Shown: piece after piece, positions 46,361 to 55,741 of the stretch
How the letters are laid out: the number at the start of each line of letters is the position of its first letter
Position numbering within the stretch: the stretch's first letter is position 1
Source of the DNA: Hawksworthiomyces lignivorus
Taxonomy: Eukaryota > Ascomycota > Sordariomycetes > Ophiostomatales > Ophiostomataceae
DNA length: 64,000 nt
NCBI GenBank assembly: GCA_002917075.1
Contig: NTMA01000014.1
Span: forward strand, 186,001 to 250,000
Reading direction: 5' to 3'
Notes under the pieces: generated by a model
Databases searched by the model: none
Seen by the model: only the letters and a program-made list of their open reading frames with translations
What the model was told of the DNA's origin: nothing
Made by a program: the position numbers and the translations under genes

Positions 46361-46567
46361 GCATGTCTACAAGCACCATGGGACGAGGGATGAATTTCAA
46401 TGTGATTAGGATTAGAACTACTATTTGTCTCTGAGAGTGAAAAATGATATCCCAAAATAAGCATAACATGCGTCTGAAACAAATGCTGTCACAATATCCA
46501 GAGATAATACCCTTTGGCGCTGCCAATATTTTCCCAGTTGTAGCCAGAATTCGCAATGCAACATATG

Positions 46568-48356
46568 CTATATCGTTGCTAAGCGGTTGATGCCTCTTGC
46601 GAACTCGTCGTCCGGGCTCCGCCCGTTCCGGTACTGCCACAGGCGGCTGACGTCCTTGACCTTTACGGGCCGTGGGTGCGAGGTCTGGCGGGCCACGATG
46701 GGGCTGGAGGCGTGGATCTCGACGTTCACGGGCGATTCTGTGATGGCGCCGGCGCCGTTCCGGGCGGCCTCGCCTTCGAGCGCGGCCAGCCAGCTGCGCT
46801 CAAACGCCTCGCGCACAACGGCGCTCTCGTCGCCGTCGCGGCCGACCTGCACGTCGCTCTCCATGAAGTCGTTGCCCTTCTCGGCGCAGCCCGTGGGTTG
46901 GCCCGTCTTGGGGTCCAGCGCCAGCGGGAACATGCCGTCGAGGTAGTGCTGGCAGAACTGGTGGCCGCCGCGCGGCGACGTGCGGGCGAAGACGCGGCCC
47001 AGGAACCGTGGCATGTCGTGCGTCTTGGGCACGGTGCTGACAAAGTGCAGCACGCCCCACAGGGCCACAAAGTCGCTCGTGTGGGCGTAGTGCTCGATGT
47101 GGCCGATGGCCTGGCCCGTCAGCGACGCCGGCCGGCTGGCCGAGGACTCCGCCACCAGCAGGGGCGTCCTCTGGTCGCTGCTGCTGCTGCGGTTGCCGTT
47201 GGCGGCACCGTTGCCGTTTCCATTAACCACCGAGGATGGCGCTCTTGGCTCCGCAAAGGGACTCCCAAACACCTCGGCCTCCCGGTGCAGCGCGTCTACC
47301 GTGCGGTGCGGATTGTTGAAGTGGTTGGCTGCGTTGCCAAAGGTGTACACCTCGAGCTTGGCCAAGAGGTCCTGCGGCAGCTCCTGAAGGAGCCAGTCTA
47401 GAACCAAGCCGCCTTCGATGCCGCCCTGGGAGTGCAAGATGAAGACAACCTTGGAGATCTCCGGCCGGTAAAGCGTCTCCTTGATAATCCCGTAGCAGAC
47501 GCGAACGTCCTTGGTCGCATAAGTGAAGTTGCGCTGGATGAGGCACTCAATGACATCAAAAATGATACCAGACCTAGAACGTTAGGTGAGAACGACGGGA
47601 AAAATACAGCTAATCTCAGGAGTCTTACGTCGTGTTGTGGATGCCCAGAATTGGCCGCTTAAATGTCAGGGCCAGCCTGTCCAGGTTGCTCTGCATCCAG
47701 TGCTGGCTGAAAGGGAAGAGAGGAGTTAGTGAATTCCTTGATCGGCTCAAGAAAGATGAGAAGACTCACCCAACCGCCACGCCGTTGAGAAACACCCATT
47801 GCTCGTGCGCATGCTCCGGGCGTACAGGCGCACACTTTGGGTTGGAGTGGTACTCGATGGTGCTGTGCACGCCGTTGAGCAGCATGCACAGCAGGTGGTT
47901 CAGCCCGAGACAGACGCCAACTATGCCGGCGGCCATCCACACGGGCAAGAGAGCGGCAGCCGGCAGCAGACCCAAGATAAATACCAGTTGCAGCACCACC
48001 AGCACGGCGTGCACGACCATGCACCACAAGTTTGCGGGAGTCGGGGCTAACTCAGACAGAGGGCCTGAGTCAGCCGGCAGAATGGGCCACACGATGTACG
48101 GCAGCGCCCAGGACAGACGGAAGAAGTGGTAGATGTCGTATGCGACGAGCTTCCACGGCAGGTCAGTGTAGCTGTAGTTGATGACGGACTTGCCGCCAAT
48201 CTGCGAGCCATAGAACGAAGTAGAGGCTTTTGAGGAAGCTGATGAGGTTGATGTCTTGAGCGTTGGCAGCCTCTGCGCCGGCGGATTTACACCACCATTT
48301 GGCTCTCTGGGGGCTGCCGCGCGACGGACGCGGACTGATGATGATGTGGAGTCCAT
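46568..48356 (-). CDS. Membrane-attached alpha/beta hydrolase, fungal
   Basis: The CDS on the minus strand is 48356..47770, 47706..47629, 47573..46568, 556 aa. Frames rejoin cleanly: FLNGVAVG/QHWMQSNLDRL and HNTT/SGIIFDVIE. Residues 1-50 are Ser/Pro-rich. A hydrophobic part (about 100-160, VVHAVLVVLQLVFILGLLP and VWMAAGIVGVCLGL) contains two membrane helices. The hydrolase-like part follows with KRPILGIHNT and the nucleophile elbow FILHSQGGIEGG (Ser in HSQGG). Later it has EVYTFGNAANHF, IEHYAHTSDFVALWG (candidate acid and His) and QFCQHYLDGMFPL. The same arrangement occurs in uncharacterised fungal proteins with lipase-like folds. Lipid or ester hydrolysis at a membrane is plausible but unproven. 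Confidence 0.8.
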
Positions 48357-49653
48357 TTCTCTATTGTTTACAGCGCCATGGATAACATGGGGAACTACTT
48401 TGAGGTCGTCAAGAGAAACCACACCAAGCAGAAGATGCTTAAGCCGAAACAAAACGTAAATAAAACAAAAGAGAAAGAGAAATGCAAAGCAGAAAGAAAA
48501 AAATAAAAAGAACTTAGGAATATCTCCCCCCTGTAAAGTAGGCACCCAACGTGCTGGTGTCTCGGCCGTTAGTCACGAGGGTCAGCCCGTTAGAAGAGGC
48601 GGGATTGAGCCGCGCTGTGCCATTGGGCGAGATCCGTCTGTTGCAGCCACGACGAGAAAAAAAGTCCGTAAGAAAGGGAGGATCACCCAGACAAGGCTGA
48701 GGGTCTAAAATTCGGGTGGTGGCCAATAATAGAAGCAATACCGTGCCAAGGAGGTGGGTTTTATGTAGTACTGCTCCATCTCCAAGGTGCGCCAAGCTGG
48801 GCCAAGCTGGGCTGTGCGTGAGAGATCAGCAGCAAAAATAGAGGCGCTGCAACATTAAACGGAGCGGAAGAAGAGAACACTACTTACATGGCACAAACTC
48901 ACAGAGTAAACGGCTCGTTCTTGTTATTGGTTCCCCTGATATGGGAGCGAAACAAACTGATCCCAGTAATTGGGTTGAGGTTTGGACCGGCGCACATGGG
49001 CTCGAGCTGTGAAAAAACGTACATGTCTTATTGAGTTCAGCTTCCGGCCAACCTGCATCTCTACATCTGCAGCAGCATATTCCCTTGCATCACCGTATGA
49101 TGTGGACGGCATGCGCTATCCAAAGTGCTCAGCTCGTTTCATTGTCAACGGCCTGTAGAAGACTGAATGGCGTTTCCATTAAAACACGCCGCCCCAGACA
49201 ACAGCGTAAATATCTCACAACGCTTTCTTTTTCTTTCCCTCTGCTTCGAACCAAGTGTGTCCTCTTTATATCGTTGGCTGGCTCTCGATTGCTGCAGTTT
49301 CGCAGAGTGACAGGTGTTGCATGTAATTTGAGCCGTGTGACTCAGTGACCGATTGGCTGCTGCAGGCGCTGGTGGCTAGGCAGCGTGGGGTAGACTTTGT
49401 GGCGCCTCCGCCGAGCTTCAGCCCTATTGCACTGCTGTAAAAATTCCTAGCGACGAAGAAATCGACAGGGCATCTGGGCATCAAGACATCTCCAAATTCA
49501 AAGCACTCCATTACTACCATCAAAAACAAACGTAGAGTAAAGATAAAGGAAGTTCCGCCGCGATGAAGTTGGATCTATTTCGCAGCGGTTGAAAAGGGAC
49601 TCCCTCACACGAGGATTTCAAGCTTGCCTAAATTGCTGAACAAAGAAGACAAG
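48357..49653. other. Divergent promoter region
   Basis: 1.3 kb between the hydrolase gene (-) and the HNH gene (+). The stretch next to 48,357 is A/T-rich leader sequence. Short open stretches exist but look non-coding. A 10-codon ORF (ATG 49563 to TGA 49592) precedes the HNH start. Confidence 0.5.
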
Positions 49654-50637
49654 ATGGTACAAGACGTCGACCTCGTCGAGGACATCAATTTCCCATTGTA
49701 CCGAGATGCCCTTGCTGCGGTATTGATCGAGAAGCTGAGTCTGCCTGAAGAGAAGCCGAAGCCACGGACAAAGCGAAGGGCTCGGGCAGCTAAGGGTGCC
49801 AGGGGCGCCAAGGTTGCCAAGGTAGAGGTTGACACTTCTGCCGAGGCGGAGACGGAAGTAGGATCACAAGAAGAACGCGAAGACGTACCGACATCGAGTT
49901 CAGCAATAGAAGAGCCAGGAACTCCCAACGATGAGGCAGACGATGATCTGACCGAGTTTGTCGACTACATCGCCCGCGAGACCTTCGACCTGCTGCCAGA
50001 GGAGCTGCGCACGCTCGCCCACCATGTGTGGACGGCGGACGCGGGCCTGCGGGCCAAGTACGGTGGTGGCAGCCCCGGCGGGGACGGTGACGAGGGTGAG
50101 AGCAGCGGCACGCCAGCCGCGCTCAACGCAGCCCGCGTCAGCGCCTTGCTCCCGGGGCTGGATCCGTCGCCCGCGGCCGATTCGCTGGCGGCGTACGGCG
50201 TAACGGCGCCGCAGCAGGAGAGGGACGGCAGTCGCAGCGTCTCGAAATCCAAATCGACGAACGCGTCCGCTGCCGAAATTGTGGCACCCGCGCTGACGGC
50301 GTACCTGGCGGCGGCGACGGCGGCGCCGCCGCCGCCGCGGTCGACGCGGGAGCAGGCGGCCGGGTGCGAGCTGTGCGGGCGGGACTGGATCCCGCTGAGC
50401 TACCACCACCTGATCCCGCGGTTCGTGCACGCCAAGGTGGTCAAGCGCGGGTGGCACCGGCCGGACGAGCTGCAGAACGTGGCCTGGCTGTGCGGCGCCT
50501 GCCACCGCGCCGTGCACCGCTTCGCCGGCCACGAGGAGCTGGCCCGCCGCTACTACACTGTGGAGCGCCTGCTCGAGGCGCCCGAGATCCAGCGGTTCGC
50601 CGCCTGGGCGAGCCGGCTGCGCTGGAAGAAGAGGTAG
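49654..50637 (+). CDS. HNH-type zinc/nuclease domain protein
   Basis: A single exon of 327 codons starts at ATG 49654. The N-terminal half is charged: a basic patch (KPKPRTKRRARAAKG) is followed by an acidic one and a helical segment (ARETFDLLPEELRTLAHHVW). An Ala/Pro-rich linker leads to the C-terminal HNH-like domain (about 230-327). It shows CELCGRDWIPLSYHHLIPRF, then NVAWLCGACHRAVHRF. The two Cys pairs (CELC, CGAC) and the HH and His residues form the expected zinc-stabilised beta-beta-alpha metal fold. The remaining C-terminus is a basic helix (FAAWASRLRWKKR). Proteins like this are common in filamentous fungi but uncharacterised; the basic patches suggest nucleic-acid binding. Whether it cuts DNA is unknown. 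Convergent with the next gene, 229 bp apart. Confidence 0.82.
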   Translation: MVQDVDLVEDINFPLYRDALAAVLIEKLSLPEEKPKPRTKRRARAAKGARGAKVAKVEVDTSAEAETEVGSQEEREDVPTSSSAIEEPGTPNDEADDDLTEFVDYIARETFDLLPEELRTLAHHVWTADAGLRAKYGGGSPGGDGDEGESSGTPAALNAARVSALLPGLDPSPAADSLAAYGVTAPQQERDGSRSVSKSKSTNASAAEIVAPALTAYLAAATAAPPPPRSTREQAAGCELCGRDWIPLSYHHLIPRFVHAKVVKRGWHRPDELQNVAWLCGACHRAVHRFAGHEELARRYYTVERLLEAPEIQRFAAWASRLRWKKR

Positions 50638-50866
50638 CAGGATGTCAGAATTTTCTTTTTATTTTGTTTTCCCTATGAGAATACTCATATGCTGTAAATA
50701 ATACGAAAAACAGTGGCGCTTGAATTTTTGTCTCAATATCCATATTCGCAATCATTCAACCCAGAAAAAAAAAATCAGTAATATGCAAGCAATGAACCGC
50801 CCAAAAACGCCACATGCCCAAAACGACAATACAAAAAGTCATTTCCCAGCCGCCGTCGCTGCAATT

Positions 50867-52339
50867 TTATGCCAAGTGCCCCTGGTGGCTTCTGTCCTGA
50901 TCCGGGCCGGGGATCTCGTGTGCTGGGCCCCTTTCGTCGTCGTCATCGTCGTCGTCGTCGTCGTCAATGCTGGGATGGCGGTCGTGCCCGAGCAGCAGGG
51001 CGCGGTCCTCGTCGGCGCCCTTGGGCCGGTACCGGTCGGGAGCGGCGTCGTGGTCGTCTTCGTCGTGGTCGTGCTCGTGCTCCTCGGCGATGGGCGCCAC
51101 GCCGCCGCTGCTTCGGCGGCGGCCGTCCTCGTAGCTGCTCTCGGGCACGGGCACGAGGCCCGTCTCGACGCTCCAGCTGACGGTGCGGGTGATGTTCTCG
51201 CGCTGGGGCGCCTGCACGGTGCGGCTGGCCACGACGCCTGTGCCGACCACGCTGCCGGACCGCTCGACGGCGCCGTGGCCGGTGCCGCCGGCGCTGCCCC
51301 ACAGCTCTGCGCTGATGACCCGGTCGATCTCCTCCTTGTTGAGCGCCGGCGACGCCCGCGTCACGTAGTCGTCGAACTGCGTATCCCGCTCGTGGTTGTA
51401 GCTCGCGCGCCGGCCGTCGTCGGCGGTGCTGGCGCCCGACGCGACCGACGCCCCAAACGGGCTGGCCCGCTCCGGCGGCGTCGGGTTCGACGACAGCTTG
51501 GCGCGCAGCGACGAGGCTGCCGAGTGCGACCGGCTGCGGCCGCCTCCGCCGCCGCCCTGCGAGGCGTACGACGTCGGCACGTCGTTGTAGGGGCCCGCGC
51601 GCAGGAACACGTCGCCGTTGGCGACGCCGCCCCGCAGCTCGATCTCGTCGTAGCCGTTGCTGAAGCCAAACGGCTTGGCGTTGGGCGCGTGGTGGTAGTC
51701 GTCGTACTGGAGGAGCCGGCGGAAAGTAACAATCGAGTAGATGCCGAGTGTCAGCATGGACGCGCTGAGCGATTTGTTAGCACACAAGAAAAAAAAAAAA
51801 AAGAGAAGAGAAGAAAAGCGCGCCCACAGCGACCACAAACATACAGCAGAGCAACGTCAATGACAAGGCCCACAATGGACCAATTGCCTTCTGACCGCTG
51901 GGTGTACACGACAATATCTAGGGCAAGGATGCAGAATGCGCAAGTCATTTTAATGACATGAGAGGCGAGCATAAAGAACGGCGTGAGAGTCTCGGAGAGC
52001 AGCCGGGCAATTTCCATGATCGTGAGAATTAGAGAAAGGACAGACATGCCGACGTTGGTGCATTCCCAGCTGCGCAAACGTCAGTTCCCGGCGGAAGAGG
52101 GCATTCATAGACTTTATTTTTTTTCTTTTTCATGGATGCTCTACATACACAACCTCGACTGTAGGCACCTTGCCCTTCTTGTCATTTTCTTCAAAGTTCT
52201 CAATGGTCTCGGCGAGCCGGTAGGAGAAGATGCCCATTAGGGCCAGCAGCATGGCAATCTGGGCAGCCCAGACGGGCAGCACAAAGGCCTTGCGCCAGCG
52301 GGCACGTTCGAACTGCGCCTGGTTACGGTGGAAGTCCAT
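50867..52339 (-). CDS. Four-TM membrane protein with acidic low-complexity tail
   Basis: The CDS on the minus strand is 52339..52149, 52069..51845, 51764..50867, 437 aa. Both introns begin GTATGT, end in CAG and fall in phase 2, joining VEVV/WECTNVG and VALL/ASMLTLG. Four hydrophobic segments are visible: VLPVWAAQIAMLLALMGIF, VGMSVLSLILTIMEIARLL, FMLASHVIKMTCAFCILALD and IVGLVIDVALLASMLTLGIY. The remaining about 270 residues are a hydrophilic tail, Ser/Gly/Arg-rich and then acidic, with a HDHDEDDHD patch and a run of ten Asp. The layout recalls tetraspan MARVEL-like or eisosome-type fungal proteins, but I see no diagnostic motif. Probably a plasma-membrane or endomembrane protein of unknown function. 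Confidence 0.8.
50936..50965 (-). repeat. GAC/GAT microsatellite encoding ten Asp
   Basis: Ten successive Asp codons (one GAT, nine GAC) on the minus strand form a trinucleotide repeat inside the tail of the four-TM protein. Length variation would change the acidic run without shifting the frame. Confidence 0.85.
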
Positions 52340-54478
52340 TGTGAAAGATGGGAGCTGTTGTAGGTGAAGGTCGTCGTGCGTCCTTTGATGGGACGAATGA
52401 GGGTAAGCTCGCGCGGAAGAGTCAGGTTGGCCCGCGCTCGGACAGGAACAGCTTCTATTTCGTTCCTCTCAAAGGAGACAGTTCGTCTGATTATCGCTGC
52501 ATAGCTGTCGTCTCTTTGCAAGAATGTACTAGGAAGCTCTCGCTAATCGGCGGTTCATGACATCAAGAGAAAGCAAGAGAAAGCAATACGGCTCCAAAGC
52601 ATCAGGGGCCAAAGGAAGGTTAGAGGGGAGGAAGTGGCGCAACGATGTCTTTTCGAAGACTGGAAGCTGAAAAGAGTGAGCAAAGCACCCGTGGCTCCGG
52701 GACGCCTCGTCTACGGAGTGTGGAAATGAGCGAAAGGCTCTTTAGGGTCATGGCCTCCCAAGTTTCTCACTCAGACGGGGGGGTTTGTGCATGGTCAGGT
52801 CCCCGCTTTGAGGCTTCTCTCTTAACGGCCTCAACCTTGTCTTTCCCTTATTCAGCCCTGGCGAGCGGTCTGTCTCTGGGCTAGATCGCGCCATCTCCTG
52901 CTTAGTCGCCTGCCAACTACCCACGGGTACTCGTACTCTCTTAGGCTCTAGCTTCCTTGCTCTCCTCCGCCACAATCAATACTCTGCTGAGTTTCATGGG
53001 GAATTCTCTCGCCCGCGTGCTGGGAGAATTGGGCGTCACTTGAAAATGCGGCAGGTTTGGGCAGGGCTTGCAGCGCGTAGAGGACCTGCCCTTTACTGGG
53101 CAAAGTAAAAGACGAAAAGGCCGACAAGCACGGAAAGACGGTAAGCACTTGCAAGATCGAGTGGAGCAGAGCAGGCCCTTTTCGGAATTACGACAAATAC
53201 GTGAGCTGGCAAAAGGGCAGTGCGGCTGAGTTTTTGCTTCGGTGCTAGTGGCAGGATTTTGGGGGTGGTTGGGCGGGTCTTGGACGAAATACACATGTAA
53301 GAATTGGTTACCGGAATAGGACATGGCGCGGCTGTTTGATGGTCATCTCTATTTCTTCTCGAAATTGGGAGATTGCTGGGGCTTGAAGCTACTGAAGAGG
53401 CTGATGCGCTTTGGTTTCGATGATGTTGAAACTTGGACGTGCTCTCTACTGATATGAAGGATTTCCGAAGGTGCCGACGCCATCTTCAGCAAGGCTCGAA
53501 GTCATTGGGCGGTGCCCTTCTGCGGGCTTCTGTCAGATCTCGCAGGATCTCTGGAAGAGCCACACTTTTCTTACGTGGAAGCGACTGGCTAGTAGTGTGA
53601 ATGGCGAGAAGAAGCAGAAAATGAGAAGACCCGGAGAGGCGGAGAAAGGTGACATGACATATGGTTTGAGATCATAGTTTCTTTTCTTAGAAGACCATGT
53701 CGACACAGGAAACAGCCGCACAATGAGAGAAAAAGCAGCCAGTGGAGAAAACGACCACTACAATAGCGGGATAGCAACAGTGTCATAGGTCGGTCGCAAG
53801 GCTTTTTTTTTTTCTTTAGCACAGTAAGGTCCTTCCCAGGGCCAAATCTCACCTAAGACCCACAACAGATTACCTAGTCTTGCAGAGAAATGCGGCTGAG
53901 CGGTGGCCCCTGTAGGCCATTATGCTACCTGGAAATATTGGCGGGTTCGGGCAGGTAATCCGCAATTGTGCAAAAGTCAGTGATGAAGATTCTTGTGAAG
54001 CGACTCCGACATAATTGGAAATCCCGCGATTCCCATTAAACGTGAGGGAATGCGTCAGGTGAAAAATTAAATCTAAAAGACGAGGGGAAGGCGGTTTTGG
54101 TGGTAAAGCAGCACACCAGTTCAGCACCGAAGAAAGAAACGCCGGCCGTCAGGCCAAGCTGGTTTCGGCTTTCTAGGCCGGAGTCAATCCGGTCGATTGC
54201 GCGTCCGTCACGCCCCTCGGCAATCTACCCTTCGCGCTACCTCGGCCGGCCGCACGGCTGCGCAGCCAAGCACACTGCTGCTGCCATCTGTTCCACTCAC
54301 CAAAAAGCAAAGAATCCTTTTGAAAAAAAGAAAGAAAAAGAAGCGCTCAGCACAGGAAGAATTACGACGGTGACAATGGCCGTTTGATAATTCCGACAAG
54401 CTCACCGTCCTACTAGAGCTGTAAAAGAAGCGCGGCTCCCAACCGTCCCAGACTACAATGGTGGCTCACCACCAAACA
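52340..54478. other. Gene-empty spacer before the tRNA
   Basis: 2.1 kb with several short open stretches on both strands, none convincing. The left few hundred bases are the promoter of the four-TM protein gene. No repeat or RNA is evident before the tRNA at 54479. Confidence 0.5.
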
Positions 54479-54550
54479 TCTTCCGTAGTATAGTGGTCAG
54501 TATGACAGCTTGTCACGCTGTAGACCCGGGTTCAATTCCCGGCGGGAGAG
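54479..54550 (+). tRNA. tRNA-Asp (anticodon GTC)
   Basis: The 72-nt sequence folds as a full cloverleaf. The acceptor stem TCTTCCG pairs with CGGGAGA with one T-G wobble. The D arm contains AGTATAGTGGTCAGTAT. The anticodon arm has stems ACAGC and GCTGT around the loop TTGTCAC, giving anticodon GTC (Asp). The T arm CCGGG-TTCAATT-CCCGG contains the B box. There is no intron and no encoded CCA. A T-run follows as the Pol III terminator. Confidence 0.95.
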
Positions 54551-54554
54551 ATTC

Positions 54555-54576
54555 TTTTTTTCTTCTTTTTTTTTTT
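54555..54576 (+). terminator. RNA polymerase III terminator T-runs
   Basis: Seven T at 54555-54561 and eleven T at 54566-54576 directly follow the tRNA-Asp gene. Runs of four or more T end Pol III transcription; the second run may be a backup. Confidence 0.85.
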
Positions 54577-54729
54577 AGTGTAAATCTAGAGGCGCTGTCG
54601 CGGCTTCTAGATCTAGGGGCACTCTAATTAGGAAATGCAGGGCTGATTCTTTCTACAAGTCCATTCTCCGCCAAACTTCACACTTCCTGTAGGCTCATTC
54701 CTGGGTGACAGTTTCATATCGTGCAGCCT

Positions 54730-55335
54730 TCACCGTAAGATACATCTCAATTGCATTGCTGCTTCAATAGCAGTTTCATCGGGATTGTAGCTGTTCTTGC
54801 GCAGCCACTCCAAGCGTCTCGCCTCTTCATGCAGCTCAGCTATATAGCGCGCATTTTTACTCTGCCTTTCTTGTATTTGCTGGCTGGCGGCCCGCGATGG
54901 GTCCCGCTGTTGCGCTGATTGTGCCATCTCATTCTGGAGGGAGCATAGTCCGAAACTCTCTTCGGAAAGATAGTTGTAGGCCGCCGTAGCTGCGTGACAC
55001 CAGTCATGCAGAAAGCCCTATGTCGTAGGCTAATCGAAGAACTGGGTATGAATGAATGAAAATGGTAGATTTTCTTTATCGTAAGTTTGGGAAACGAGTA
55101 TCGGAGCGATCAATCGGTCGGTCTTCTGGGCGCTGTAGGCTTAAAATGGAATTTAGCTCCAGAAAATGATTCATTGCAAACCGATTCGCTGCCTGCAGCG
55201 CTTCCATCCACCTGCCGCTCTTGACTTGTTGCACAGAACAGTTGCAATATTCTTCAAGCTTTTCTTTCCTACCCCCTTTCACGTCCCCAGGATCTTCACC
55301 GATCTCAGACGCGTCGCGATGCCATGCCTTGAGAT
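54730..55335 (-). CDS. Doubtful small multi-exon gene or gene remnant
   Basis: Two open blocks on the minus strand look protein-like. The upstream one (about 55335-55076) reads through WHRDASEIGEDPGDV and KSGRWMEALQAANRFAMNHF before a stop. The downstream one (about 55018-54730) reads GFLHDWCHAATAAYNYLSEE and then a charged helix (NARYIAELHEEARRLEWLRK) to a stop. A fair acceptor (GACATAG) precedes the second block, but I find no good donor at the end of the first, so the link is unproven. No family is recognised. It may be a live gene whose exons I have not joined correctly, or a decayed one. Confidence 0.33.
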
Positions 55336-55741
55336 ATGGGCTTTACAGTTTCGACAATTGGTAGTGTCCTCTGTCTTCCGTTCACGACTGTCGTCGAATA
55401 CATCATCGAGAACTATCTAGAGGTGGGCTAAGGTGGTTTGCTTATATAGACCTCGTTGGTCCTTGGATTCTTGGATCGTTGCGATTCTTTGATCTCTTTG
55501 GGCATCGCGGGAACATGGGCAATCCTTCGATCCTTGTCGTGATTGGCCGGCCGGCCCGTACTGTTCCAATCACCGCTCCCAACCGTTTGGTCGTAATGTC
55601 CCAGCCTTGTGGACATTTCAGCGACCGTAGCAGAAAGCGGCAGCCGATTTTTGCACACCGTAACTTTACGCAATTTAATTTGCACCACCATCGCCGAAGC
55701 TTTATCTAAAGCAAACTGCTTCTTTACCATCGATCAAAACC

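Larger units (their letters stand above)
54551..55741. other. Spacer holding a doubtful minus-strand gene
   Basis: 1.2 kb between the tRNA and the HET-ankyrin gene. It contains the Pol III terminator and a possible small gene or remnant on the minus strand (54730 to about 55335), both listed separately. The right end is the promoter and leader of the HET gene. The minus-strand open stretch 55428-55730 overlaps that promoter and is not supported. Confidence 0.5.

Noticed and set aside
55300..55420. BED zinc-finger reading (NCRNCKAHISRHGIATRLRS) on the minus strand
   Set aside because: The frame closes soon after, lacks the downstream His/Cys, and the better-supported frame over the same bases is different.
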